Of a DNA stretch of 7,670 nucleotides, positions 1-6,972 are shown piece by piece; position 1 is the first letter of the stretch, and every line of letters starts with the position of its first letter. Position numbers and translations under genes: made by a program. The stretch is from positions 1 through 7,670 of the forward strand of contig CABUJL010000086.1 in assembly GCA_902491915.1 (NCBI GenBank), read 5' to 3'. Origin of the DNA: an uncultured Collinsella sp. (GTDB taxonomy: Bacteria; Actinomycetota; Coriobacteriia; Coriobacteriales; Coriobacteriaceae). The notes under the pieces were generated by a model. The model was not told the DNA's origin. It worked only from the letters and a program-made list of their open reading frames with translations, and did not search any database.

Positions 1-324
1 GTGCTTACGCGCGATATAGGCTTTACCCGCGAGGGCGTCGACGTGGTGCATAGCGTTGACGAAGCGCTCGCTGCGGTTGCCGATGAGCCCGTTGCCTGGG
101 TGATCGGTGGCGGCGATGTCTATCGGCAGTTTTTGCTGTACTGCGTGGAGGCCGAGGTCACTCATAACCACTGCGTCCATCCCGTGGACACGTACTTTCC
201 CGACTTGGACGCCGATCCCGCGTGGGAGATTGCGCAGCGTAGCGAGGTCGCGACGATTGCCGCCGGTGAGGGTGACGAGGGCGTCGATTATGAGTTCGTG
301 ACGTATCATCGCGTTGAGGCGTAA
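1..324 (+). CDS. folA: Dihydrofolate reductase, C-terminal part (5' end outside window)
   Basis: This is the C-terminal 107 codons of dihydrofolate reductase, the cytoplasmic NADPH-dependent enzyme that regenerates tetrahydrofolate for thymidylate, purine and methionine synthesis. The first residues, VLTRD followed by a Phe, match the mid-protein strand of the family, so the GTG at base 1 is an internal valine codon and the true start lies upstream. The glycine-rich VIGGGDVY motif (about residues 34-41 of the fragment) is the conserved Gly-Gly loop that contacts the NADPH cofactor. The later DTYFPDL segment matches the family's DTxFP motif, and the C-terminus ends on the usual final strand (YEFVTYHR). 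The family is about 160-170 residues long, so roughly the N-terminal third is missing. The gene ends with TAA at 322-324 and is followed by a probable terminator. In many bacteria thyA precedes it, but that cannot be seen here. Confidence 0.93.
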   Translation: MLTRDIGFTREGVDVVHSVDEALAAVADEPVAWVIGGGDVYRQFLLYCVEAEVTHNHCVHPVDTYFPDLDADPAWEIAQRSEVATIAAGEGDEGVDYEFVTYHRVEA

Positions 325-368
325 ATCGTCTGGCGTGAACGGTATCATCGGGTTGATTGAATGCATGG

Positions 369-393
369 GGCGGCGCTTAGCGTCGCCTCGTTT
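369..393 (+). terminator. Probable rho-independent terminator after folA
   Basis: The stem pairs 369-376 (GGCGGCGC) with 380-387 (GCGTCGCC) around the loop TTA, with one G-U pair. It is followed by the weakly T-rich TCGTTT. The stem is strong but the T-tract is poor, so termination may be partial. It lies between folA and the methyltransferase gene, suggesting separate transcription units. Confidence 0.5.
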
Positions 394-433
394 GGTATAG
401 ATGTGCTGCAAAGAAGGGTGCGGGCTGGCTGCT

Positions 434-1348
434 ATGACTGATGCCGTTGAGGTTCTGCGAATTGATTCGCTCGATGACGAGCGGCTCGATGCCTATGTGC
501 GACTGACCGAGCGTGAGCTTCGCTGCGTGCTGGAGCCGCAGAAGGGCATTTTTATCGCTGAGAGTGCCAAGGTCATCGAGCGTGCGGTTCGCGCCGGATA
601 TGAGCCGGTGAGCTTTCTTTTGGGCGAGCGCTGGCTCGACCAGATGATGCCGCTGTTTGACCAGCTTGTCGTGCGCGAGGGAGCGGGTCCGGTTCCCGTG
701 TTCGTGGCCTCCATGGAGCTCATGGAGCAGTTGACGGGCTTTAACGTGACGCGTGGTGCGCTCGCGGCGTTCCGTCGCCCGCGTCAGATTCCGGTTGATG
801 AGTTCTTGGGCGGTGTCGTCGAGGCGGCGGGGGATCGTCCGGTGCGTGTGTGCGTGCTTGAGAGTATTGTCGATCACACCAATGTTGGCGCTATTTTCCG
901 CTCGGCTGCCGCATTGAACGTTGACGGTATTTTGGTCAGCCCGACGTGCTGCGACCCGCTGTACCGTCGCTCGGCCCGCGTGAGCATGGGCACCGTGTTT
1001 CAGGTGCCGTGGACGCGTATTGGCAGCGAGGCTCGTGTGTGGCCGCATGATGGTCTGAGCGCGTTGCACGATGCCGGTTTTTCGTGTGCCGCTATGGCGT
1101 TGACGGACGATTCCGTATCGCTGGACGATCCCGTGCTGCAGGAGATTGACCGCTTGGCAATCTTTATGGGTACCGAGGGTGCCGGCTTGGGCGCCAAGAC
1201 CATTGCCGGCTGTGACCACGCGGTGCGCATTCCGATGGCGCACGGGGTCGATTCGCTTAACGTGGCCGCGGCGAGCGCCGTCGCCTTTTGGCAGCTGTGC
1301 CCGCACGTGAGCAATGAGTATCACTACCAGCCGGGTTTGTATCACTAG
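434..1348 (+). CDS. TrmH/SpoU-family RNA 2'-O-ribose methyltransferase
   Basis: This is a 304-residue SPOUT-class methyltransferase that uses S-adenosylmethionine to methylate a ribose 2'-OH in tRNA or rRNA; the target nucleoside cannot be told from sequence. All three SpoU motifs of the trefoil-knot fold are present. Motif 1 has N150 and R156 in NVGAIFRSA. Motif 2 is FMGTEGAGL at about 245-252. Motif 3 is IPMAHGVDSLNVAAA at about 266-280. The N-terminal 120 residues (with EPQKGIFIAES) match the substrate-binding domain found in longer TrmH/TsnR-like members. I chose ATG 434 because the family pattern begins close to it. A purine-rich GAAGGG lies about 15 bases upstream, rather far. ATG 401 is also in frame and would add 11 Cys/Gly-rich residues, but it lacks a ribosome binding site and overlaps a possible -10 (TATAGA, 396-401). 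The function is certain at family level only. Confidence 0.92.
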   Translation: MTDAVEVLRIDSLDDERLDAYVRLTERELRCVLEPQKGIFIAESAKVIERAVRAGYEPVSFLLGERWLDQMMPLFDQLVVREGAGPVPVFVASMELMEQLTGFNVTRGALAAFRRPRQIPVDEFLGGVVEAAGDRPVRVCVLESIVDHTNVGAIFRSAAALNVDGILVSPTCCDPLYRRSARVSMGTVFQVPWTRIGSEARVWPHDGLSALHDAGFSCAAMALTDDSVSLDDPVLQEIDRLAIFMGTEGAGLGAKTIAGCDHAVRIPMAHGVDSLNVAAASAVAFWQLCPHVSNEYHYQPGLYH

Positions 1349-1402
1349 GCAGTTATTCCGCACTGTGCTCTAATTCGGGGTGTTTCGGTCGCCGCTAGTC
1401 GG

Positions 1403-1411
1403 TGCTAAGCT
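1403..1411 (+). promoter_or_regulatory. Candidate extended -10 promoter for the MATE gene
   Basis: TGCTAAGCT has the TGn extension followed by a -10-like hexamer (TAAGCT, 1406-1411). The spacing resembles the TGCTACCAT element upstream of the ileS leader in this window. No convincing -35 was found. It would give a leader of about 55 bases before the GTG at 1474. The call rests on pattern only. Confidence 0.35.
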
Positions 1412-1473
1412 GGATTTGGCTTTGGTTTTAAATTGCTGTTTTGCTGTTTGACGTATGCGTGTGGGGAGGGCGT

Positions 1474-2823
1474 GTGGCTAAGAAATCTACGGCGATCGAT
1501 GTAACGCAAGGTGTCATTTGGCAGCAATTGCTGTCGCTGTGCGTTCCCATCTTTTTTAGTTCGTTTTTTCAGCAGGCCTACACGCTTATCGGTACGTATA
1601 TCGTTGGCCAGTTTGGCGGCAAGCTCGCGCTGGGCGGCATTCAGGCCACGATGGTGCTTACGGAGCTCTGCATTGGTTTTTGCGTCGGTGTGGGTGCTGG
1701 CTGTGCCGTTATTACCGGTCAGTATTTTGGCCAGCACGATGATGAGCGACTGAGTCGTTCGATCCATACAGCCATGACGCTCGCACTGGTGGGCGGTATC
1801 GTTTTCTCGATTCTTGGCATAGTGTTCGTTGAACCCATGCTGGTGCTTATGAACACGCCGCATGAACTATTGGCCGAGGGTGTGGCCTATGCTCGCTGTT
1901 ATTTTGCCGCGATGGTTGCGGCACTGCTGCTGAATATGGGAACCGCACTGCTGCGTGCCGTGGGCGACACGCGCGGGCCCGCCGTGATCATTGCCTCTGG
2001 CTGCCTTGTTAACGTGGTGCTGGATATCATCTTTGTCGCTGTGTTGCATATGGAGGCGCTGGGCTGCGGCATCGCAGTGGCGCTGACCATTTGCTCCAAT
2101 GCAACGATGATCGTGTTGCGCATGATGCGCGCTCCGGGTGCATGGCGTCTTTCGCTGTCTAAGCTCGGTATCGATCGCGGTATTTGCAAGAGTATGATCT
2201 CGTGTGGTCTGCCACTCGGTTTTCAATCGGCTGCCTATTCGATCTCGAACGTGCTGATCCAGGTGTCGGTTAATTCGTTTGGCGCCGATGTCACGACTGC
2301 TTGGGGTCTATCTGGGCGCCTGGATGGCATTATCTGGATGGTGACCGAGGCGCTCGGCGTATCGATCACTACGTTCTCGGCGCAGAACTTTGGCGCGCGC
2401 AACTACGAGCGCATGCGCAAGGGCTACCATACGTCGCTCGTGCTGTCGTTTATGCTCATTGGTGGCCTGTCTGCCGTGCTGCTGGTGTTTTCGGGCCCGC
2501 TGTCGCGTTTGTTTGTCGACGATGCTTCGATTTCGGCGTACACCACGACCATCCTCCATTTCATTGCGCCGTTCTATGCGATTTTCTCGATTATCGAGAA
2601 CGCCTCGGGCTCCATTCGCGGCGCCGGCGTGAGCTTGCAGCCCATGCTGCTCACGATTTTTGGCACTGTCGTGCTCAGGGTGATCTGGGTGTTTGCGATT
2701 ATGCCGTTCGATCCGTCGCTTGAGCACCTGCTGTTGGTTTACCCCGTAACCTGGCTCATCACCGCAACCATGTTCACCATCTACCACCACAGCGGCAACT
2801 GGCTAGGCCGCGCCACCGCCTAG
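1474..2823 (+). CDS. MATE-family multidrug/cation antiporter
   Basis: This is a 449-residue inner-membrane exporter of the MATE (multi antimicrobial extrusion) family, which expels organic cations, drugs or metabolites in exchange for Na+ or H+. The length and the near-continuous hydrophobic segments fit the usual twelve helices in two homologous halves. Each half shows the family's signature: GQYFGQHDDERL then LLRAVGDTRGP in the N-terminal half, and SAQNFGARNYERM then SIRGAGVSLQP in the C-terminal half. I prefer GTG 1474 because GGGGAGGG at 1463-1470 lies just before it (about four bases from GGAGG) and the protein then begins MAKKSTAIDV, with a short basic tail before the first helix. An in-frame TTG at 1441 would add 11 residues and place the Shine-Dalgarno inside the gene. 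The substrate is unknown. The gene is 125 bases after the methyltransferase gene and probably has its own promoter. Confidence 0.93.
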   Translation: MAKKSTAIDVTQGVIWQQLLSLCVPIFFSSFFQQAYTLIGTYIVGQFGGKLALGGIQATMVLTELCIGFCVGVGAGCAVITGQYFGQHDDERLSRSIHTAMTLALVGGIVFSILGIVFVEPMLVLMNTPHELLAEGVAYARCYFAAMVAALLLNMGTALLRAVGDTRGPAVIIASGCLVNVVLDIIFVAVLHMEALGCGIAVALTICSNATMIVLRMMRAPGAWRLSLSKLGIDRGICKSMISCGLPLGFQSAAYSISNVLIQVSVNSFGADVTTAWGLSGRLDGIIWMVTEALGVSITTFSAQNFGARNYERMRKGYHTSLVLSFMLIGGLSAVLLVFSGPLSRLFVDDASISAYTTTILHFIAPFYAIFSIIENASGSIRGAGVSLQPMLLTIFGTVVLRVIWVFAIMPFDPSLEHLLLVYPVTWLITATMFTIYHHSGNWLGRATA

Positions 2824-2846
2824 CTCATCCGTCGGGTTCCCCTGAT

Positions 2847-2911
2847 AAGTTGCGGTGAAATAGTTCCTGAAAAGCCCTTGCGGACCAACAAGTTCTATTC
2901 CACCGCAACTT
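2847..2911. repeat. Long imperfect inverted repeat (REP-like hairpin)
   Basis: The arms 2847-2863 and 2895-2911 are complementary at 16 of 17 positions; the mismatch is A2858 against C2900. The core is AAGTTGCGGTG against its complement CACCGCAACTT. The 31-base loop contains a smaller CTTG/CAAG pairing. There is no T-run on either side, so it is not a standard rho-independent terminator, although it sits 23 bases after the MATE stop codon. Such free-standing hairpins between convergent genes are often dispersed repeats. Copy number elsewhere in the genome cannot be seen here. Confidence 0.6.
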
Positions 2912-2948
2912 CCTTATGAGCTGTAGGTGTTGGCGGAAAACGAATCAA

Positions 2949-3196
2949 TTAGTATTCGATGCCTTGACGGGCTAGGAGGCCTTCGTCGAAGTAGTGTTTG
3001 ACGGGGCGCATTTCGGTTACTAGGTCGGCAAGGTCGGCGAGGGGTAGCAAGCCGCGGCCGGGGAGCACGAGCTCCGTGGTGGCGGGCTTTATCGCAATCA
3101 GTTCCTCGACATCCTCTCGCGCCCCAAAGCAGCCGTCGTCTTGCCCTTGCCGTCGCCTGTATAGATTTGAACCTTGCCGACTTACAGTGATGCCAT
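2949..3196 (-). pseudogene. cobO: Decayed ATP:corrinoid adenosyltransferase (CobO/BtuR family) with internal deletion
   Basis: Reading leftward from ATG 3196-3194, the strand gives MASL, a TAA stop, then VGKVQIYTGDGKGKTTAALG. The latter is the P-loop (Walker A) start of CobO/BtuR/CobA enzymes, which attach the 5'-deoxyadenosyl group to the cobalt of corrinoids in B12 synthesis and salvage. At about 3121-3124 the reading jumps into another frame. It then continues with about 57 residues matching the family's C-terminus: ATTELVLPGRG, then TEMRPVKHYFDEG, then the terminal QGIEY and TAA (2951-2949). Roughly 90 codons, including the Walker B region, are missing relative to family members of about 175-200 residues. 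A good Shine-Dalgarno (AAAGGA, 3207-3202) still stands five bases before the ATG, so codon 5 looks like a nonsense mutation of a once-working gene. The combination of stop, deletion and frame change means no functional enzyme. The remnant is divergent from ftsH. Confidence 0.85.
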
Positions 3197-3243
3197 CTCT
3201 GTCCTTTCGTGCCCGGCGTCGGTTTATCGCCGGCCGGGTTGGG

Positions 3244-3249
3244 TATTCT
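3244..3249 (+). promoter_or_regulatory. Candidate -10 element for ftsH
   Basis: TATTCT lies about 40 bases before the ftsH start. A weak -35-like TTTATC (3223-3228) stands 15 bases upstream, which is shorter than the ideal spacing. A small inverted repeat, CCGGCG (3213-3218) with CGCCGG (3228-3233), overlaps the -35 region. It is a plausible promoter because the neighbouring gene upstream is on the other strand and decayed, so ftsH needs its own start of transcription. Confidence 0.35.
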
Positions 3250-3288
3250 AGTTAGCATTATCAACCCCAGTAGATGGAGTTCAAGCAG

Positions 3289-5181
3289 ATGGAGATGGAT
3301 GACAACAAACGTAGACGGAATATGATCCTCTACGTGCTCATCGCCTTCGTCGTCTACCTCGTGCTCTCGACCGTTCTGTTCCCTAACATCGGTCACACGC
3401 AGCAGATTACGAAGACCGATTATTCGACGTTTGTCAAAGCGCTCGATAAGAAGAGTGTCGACAAAGTCGAGTACAACACGGACGATTACTCGATTTATTA
3501 CACCAAGAAGGGCGAGGACGAGAACATCGCCTATAAGACGACCGGTGTGCCGAATGACGCGGGCTTTACCGATCGCGTGCTTGAATCTGGCGCCTCGCTT
3601 GAGTCGGTTGTTCCCGATAAGAACTCGGGTCTGATGACCTACTACCTGCTCACACTCATTCTTCCCATGGCGATTTTCTTCCTCATCGGTTGGTGGCTCA
3701 ACCGCCGCATGAAGAAGGCTATGGGCGATGACGGCCCGTCGATGAACTTTGGCGGCGGCGGTTTTGGCGGCGGCGGACTGGGTAAGTCCGGCGCGCGCGT
3801 GATCGCCTCCAAGGACGTGGGCGTGACCTTTAAGGACGTCGCCGGCCAGGAAGAGGCCAAGGAGTCTCTCAAGGAGGTCGTCGACTTTCTGGAGAAGCCG
3901 CAGCGCTACGAGGAGATCGGCGCCAAGCTGCCGCGCGGTGCTCTCCTTGTTGGCCCTCCGGGTACCGGTAAGACCCTGCTTGCCAAGGCTGTTGCCGGCG
4001 AGGCCGGTGTTCCGTTCTTTAGCATTTCGGGCTCTGAGTTCGTTGAGATGTTTGTTGGTCGCGGCGCTGCAAAGGTTCGTGACCTGTTTAAGCAGGCCAA
4101 GGAAAAGGCCCCGTGTATCGTCTTTATCGATGAGATCGATACCATCGGTAAGAAGCGCGATGGCGGCGGCTTTAGCGGCAACGACGAGCGCGAGCAGACG
4201 CTCAATCAGTTGCTGACCGAGATGGATGGCTTCGATAACCACAAGGGTATCGTTGTCCTTGCCGCAACCAACCGCCCCGACAGTCTCGATCCCGCTCTAC
4301 TGCGCCCCGGTCGTTTTGACCGCCGCATCCCCGTCGAGTTGCCCGATCTGACCGGCCGTAAGAACATCCTCGAGCTCCACGCCAAGAGTGTGAAGACCGA
4401 GCCGCCGATCGACCTGACCGCTATTGCCCGCGCCACGCCCGGTGCCTCGGGCGCCGACCTTGCCAATATCATCAACGAGGGTGCCCTGCGCGCTGTTCGC
4501 GAAGGCCGCAAGCGCGCGACCCAGGACGACTTCGAGGAGTCGGTGGAGGTCGTCATTGCCGGCCAGCAGCGTAAGTCCACGGTGCTTTCCGACCACGAGA
4601 AGCAGGTCGTTTCCTACCACGAGATCGGTCATGCCATCGTCGCTGCCCGCCAAAAGGGTTCCGCGCCGGTTACCAAGATCACCATCGTGCCGCGCACGAG
4701 CGGCGCTCTGGGCTACACCATGCAGGTCGAGGAGGACGAGCGCTTCCTGACCACGCGCCAGGAGGTCCTGGACAAGCTCGCCGTCTACTGCGGTGGACGT
4801 GCCGCGGAGGAGCTCATCTTTGGCGAGATGACGACTGGTGCTGCCAACGATATCGAGCAGGCCACCAAACTCGCCCGTAACATGGTGACGCGCTTTGGTA
4901 TGTCCGATGAGTTTGGCATGATGGCGCTCGGTACCGTCCAGAACGCGTACCTCAACCAGGACACGTCGCTCACCTGCGCCCCCGGTACGGCCGAGCGCGT
5001 GGACGCGATTGTCGCCAAGCTGATCGAGGACGCGCATGATCGCGCCCTGCAGATCCTGAAGGAGAACAAGTTCAAGCTCCATGAGCTGGCTCGTTATCTG
5101 TACAAGAAGGAGACGATCACGGGCGAGGAGTTCATGAACCTCCTCACACGCGAAAATCCGCTGATGCCAAAGCAACAGTAA
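3289..5181 (+). CDS. ftsH: ATP-dependent zinc metalloprotease FtsH
   Basis: FtsH is the hexameric membrane-anchored AAA+ protease that extracts and degrades damaged or unassembled membrane proteins and some short-lived regulators. From ATG 3289 it is 630 residues. It has one membrane helix at about 12-31, an extracytoplasmic region of some 80 residues, and a second helix at about 115-137. A very glycine-rich linker follows at about 154-171. The AAA module has Walker A GPPGTGKT at 222-229, Walker B with D281-E282, and a second region of homology ending in RPGRFDRR. The protease domain has the zinc site HEIGH at 444-448 (HExxH; many members read HEAGH) and the third ligand D521 in GAANDIEQAT. 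ATG 3289 is preferred because GGAG at 3276-3279 lies nine bases upstream. ATG 3274 adds five residues without a ribosome binding site, and ATG 3295 is also possible. The gene ends in a strong terminator. Confidence 0.97.
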   Translation: MEMDDNKRRRNMILYVLIAFVVYLVLSTVLFPNIGHTQQITKTDYSTFVKALDKKSVDKVEYNTDDYSIYYTKKGEDENIAYKTTGVPNDAGFTDRVLESGASLESVVPDKNSGLMTYYLLTLILPMAIFFLIGWWLNRRMKKAMGDDGPSMNFGGGGFGGGGLGKSGARVIASKDVGVTFKDVAGQEEAKESLKEVVDFLEKPQRYEEIGAKLPRGALLVGPPGTGKTLLAKAVAGEAGVPFFSISGSEFVEMFVGRGAAKVRDLFKQAKEKAPCIVFIDEIDTIGKKRDGGGFSGNDEREQTLNQLLTEMDGFDNHKGIVVLAATNRPDSLDPALLRPGRFDRRIPVELPDLTGRKNILELHAKSVKTEPPIDLTAIARATPGASGADLANIINEGALRAVREGRKRATQDDFEESVEVVIAGQQRKSTVLSDHEKQVVSYHEIGHAIVAARQKGSAPVTKITIVPRTSGALGYTMQVEEDERFLTTRQEVLDKLAVYCGGRAAEELIFGEMTTGAANDIEQATKLARNMVTRFGMSDEFGMMALGTVQNAYLNQDTSLTCAPGTAERVDAIVAKLIEDAHDRALQILKENKFKLHELARYLYKKETITGEEFMNLLTRENPLMPKQQ

Positions 5182-5208
5182 CGTTGCGTTCGGGACAGTA
5201 AATATCGA

Positions 5209-5245
5209 CGCCCCATTTGAGTGCCTATCTCAAATGGGGCGTTTT
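5209..5245 (+). terminator. Rho-independent terminator after ftsH
   Basis: A perfect 13-bp stem pairs 5209-5221 (CGCCCCATTTGAG) with 5229-5241. The loop is the seven bases TGCCTAT, and TTTT follows at 5242-5245. It starts 27 bases after the ftsH stop codon. Its T-run ends only four bases before the Shine-Dalgarno of the next gene, so the stem also forms most of that gene's upstream region. Confidence 0.88.
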
Positions 5246-5262
5246 GCTTAGGAGGGATGCAC

Positions 5263-5718
5263 ATGAAGATCGTGGTGAGCGCCTGCTTGATGGGCGAGAG
5301 CTGCAAGTATAACGGTCTCAATAATTACCATCGCGAGCTGGTCGAGGCCTGCGAGCGTACGGGGACCGAGGTCCTCTTGGTGTGCCCTGAGGTCTTTGGG
5401 GGCCTGCCCACGCCGCGCAAGCCGTCCGAGATTGTGAACGGCGAGGTTCGTACCTGCGAGGGCGTGTCCGTTGACCGGGAATTCCGCCTGGGCGCTCAAC
5501 GTGCGCTCGATATGTGTGAGCAGGCGGGCGGTCCGGAAGAGATCGCCGCGTGTGTCTTGCAGGACCGCAGTCCCTCGTGTGGTGCAGGGCGCATCTACGA
5601 CGGCACCTTTAGCGGTACGCTCACCGCGGGCAACGGCGTTTTCGTCGATCTGTTGCTGCGTCACGGCTACCGCGTCATTCCGGCTAGCGAGTTCGACCCC
5701 AAAATACTTGAGCAATAA
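5263..5718 (+). CDS. DUF523 family protein, TudS-like iron-sulfur desulfidase candidate
   Basis: This is a 151-residue single-domain DUF523 protein. The family signatures are all present: VSACLMG with C8 near the N-terminus, CPEVFGGLPTPRKPSE with C41, and DRSPSCG with C106, followed by the G-N-G-V-F-V-D-LL stretch. Known family members of TudS type are thiouracil desulfidases holding a [4Fe-4S] cluster on three conserved cysteines. C8, C41 and C106 are the likely equivalents here, by inference. Whether this protein acts on thiouracil or on another sulfur compound is not shown by sequence. ATG 5263 is chosen because AGGAGGG at 5250-5256 lies six bases upstream. The in-frame ATG 5257 directly abuts that Shine-Dalgarno and is too close. 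There is no clear promoter between the ftsH terminator and this gene, so expression may depend on read-through. The gene ends directly at a bidirectional terminator. Confidence 0.9.
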   Translation: MKIVVSACLMGESCKYNGLNNYHRELVEACERTGTEVLLVCPEVFGGLPTPRKPSEIVNGEVRTCEGVSVDREFRLGAQRALDMCEQAGGPEEIAACVLQDRSPSCGAGRIYDGTFSGTLTAGNGVFVDLLLRHGYRVIPASEFDPKILEQ

Positions 5719-5759
5719 AAAACCACCACAAAGGTGCCTGTCCCCTTTGTGGTGGTTTT
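5719..5759. terminator. Bidirectional terminator between convergent genes
   Basis: A perfect 16-bp stem pairs 5719-5734 (AAAACCACCACAAAGG) with 5744-5759, around a nine-base loop (TGCCTGTCC). The A-tract on the left and T-tract on the right give a U-run in both directions. It starts at the base after the DUF523 stop codon and lies nine bases beyond the dehydrogenase stop codon on the other strand, so it serves both genes. Confidence 0.92.
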
Positions 5760-5768
5760 GGGCCAGTC

Positions 5769-6851
5769 CTAGAGCGCATGGCCGTAGGCGTTGACGGCCT
5801 TGATGGCGGCGGCGAACTTTTCGTCGGTGAAAGGCTCGGGGTTTCCCTGCTTCCATTCGTTGGTGGCATGCGCGTGCTCGCATAGGGCAGGGATGTCGGC
5901 CTCGGAAAGCCCGACCTGCTCAAGCGTCACGGGCAGTCCCATCTGCTTGTTAAAGGCGGCGTAGCGCTCAAGGTTTTCGGTATCGCCCGTATAGGCAAAC
6001 AGCGCGAGCACGCCCAGGCTTACGACCTCGCCGTGCAGGTAGGTGCCCTCACGCGGAATGCTGCAGGTGGCGTTGTAGAACGCGTGCGCCACACTTGAGT
6101 TGTAGTAGTAATCGTTCTGGTTGGTCAGGTTTGAGACATAGCCCGTGTTGACCACGATGTCGAGCGCTATCTGCTTGACGGCCTCGCTCGACAGATTCTG
6201 GCGCACGTCCTTAAGACCCTGAACGCCGTAGGTAAACAGCGGCTCGGAGCAGGTGTGGGCGAGTGCCAGGCCAAGACCGGCGGTGTGCTCCAAGTTGCCG
6301 GCGCTCGTAGCGTACTCGACCTCGGGCTGCTTAGACAGGGCATCGCCCACGCCGGCCCAGAAGTATTCTGCCGGTGCCTCGGCGATGATCTTGGGGTTGA
6401 TGAAGATGTGCGCGGGGCGGTTGGGGTACGAATAGCCCTCGAGCGAGCCGTCGTCGTTGTAGACAACGGCAATGGCGGTAGCGGCGGAGCAGTTGGAGCA
6501 GATCGTCGGCACGGTAAAGACGATCTTCTTGAGCTCGATGGCCGCCGTCTTGACGGTGTCGAGCGCCTTGCCGCCGCCGCAGGCGATGAGCACGTCGGCT
6601 TCCTGGCAGGCGGGGGAGTTTACGACCTTGGCGATATTGGCACGCGTACTGTTGGTACCGTAGACGCGCGTCTCCAGAATCTCGACGTCGGTACCTGCCA
6701 GTGCAGCTTCGATGCCGGGAAGTGCTGCGGCCAGTGCTCGCTTGCCACCGATGATCGCGACCTTGGTCGCTCCGTACTCGGCCAGCGCGCCGGGCAGCTC
6801 GTCAAAGCAGTCTTCGCCGACGGTATAGTCGCTCATTCCAATTGTGCGCAT
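5769..6851 (-). CDS. GldA-like iron/zinc-dependent alcohol dehydrogenase
   Basis: This is a 360-residue group III metal-dependent alcohol dehydrogenase of the glycerol dehydrogenase (GldA) branch, a soluble NAD-linked oxidoreductase. The N-terminal nucleotide-binding half has VAIIGG at 31-36 and the family loop CGGGKALDTVK at 91-101. The C-terminal helical half keeps the three metal ligands: D170 in AGVGDALSK, H256 in SSVAHAFYN, and H273 in YLHGEVVSLG. The length matches the family (about 360-370). By my recalled alignment, the position of E. coli GldA Asp121, which lines the glycerol pocket, is Cys121 here (PTICSNCSAATA). The substrate may therefore not be glycerol, and a hydroxy-acid or other polyol is possible. 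The start at 6851 is supported by AGAAGG five bases upstream. The gene is alone on its strand, convergent with the DUF523 gene and divergent from ileS, with no dihydroxyacetone kinase beside it. The family is certain; the substrate is not. Confidence 0.9.
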   Translation of the reverse strand: MRTIGMSDYTVGEDCFDELPGALAEYGATKVAIIGGKRALAAALPGIEAALAGTDVEILETRVYGTNSTRANIAKVVNSPACQEADVLIACGGGKALDTVKTAAIELKKIVFTVPTICSNCSAATAIAVVYNDDGSLEGYSYPNRPAHIFINPKIIAEAPAEYFWAGVGDALSKQPEVEYATSAGNLEHTAGLGLALAHTCSEPLFTYGVQGLKDVRQNLSSEAVKQIALDIVVNTGYVSNLTNQNDYYYNSSVAHAFYNATCSIPREGTYLHGEVVSLGVLALFAYTGDTENLERYAAFNKQMGLPVTLEQVGLSEADIPALCEHAHATNEWKQGNPEPFTDEKFAAAIKAVNAYGHAL

Positions 6852-6972
6852 AGGTACCTTCTTTCGTGAGATAGAGTGCTTTCAGGTATTTTGCTCCTAG
6901 AGAAGGGCTGTAATAGCGAGAAATTTCGAACGTATAAAACCAGTGTTGAGGGTTTTTCGGCGGCGCTGACCG

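Noticed and set aside
1..3. GTG at the first base as the start of the first gene
   Set aside because: The residues that follow are a mid-protein strand of dihydrofolate reductase, so the gene begins upstream of the window.
377..1363. Long open frame of 328 codons on the - strand
   Set aside because: It is fully antisense to the methyltransferase gene with its SpoU motifs, and its product is rich in Arg and His with no recognisable domain; this is a by-product of GC-rich codon use.
2998..3255. Open frame of 85 codons on the + strand in the gap before ftsH
   Set aside because: It is rich in Arg and Ser, and its complement is the recognisable adenosyltransferase remnant, so it is a shadow.
2914..4242. 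Open frame of 442 codons on the - strand over the start of ftsH
   Set aside because: It is antisense to a clear FtsH and out of frame with the conserved corrinoid adenosyltransferase remnant; its product is low-complexity and basic.
4297..5175. Open frame of 292 codons on the - strand inside ftsH
   Set aside because: It is antisense to the protease domain of FtsH, with no family motif and no ribosome binding site of note.
6255..6869. Open frame of 204 codons on the + strand
   Set aside because: It is antisense to the dehydrogenase, whose ligands and cofactor motifs are all in the - strand frame.
6852..6960. A promoter for the dehydrogenase on the - strand
   Set aside because: The region is AT-rich with several -10-like strings, but none has a convincing -35 or extension, so I do not name one.
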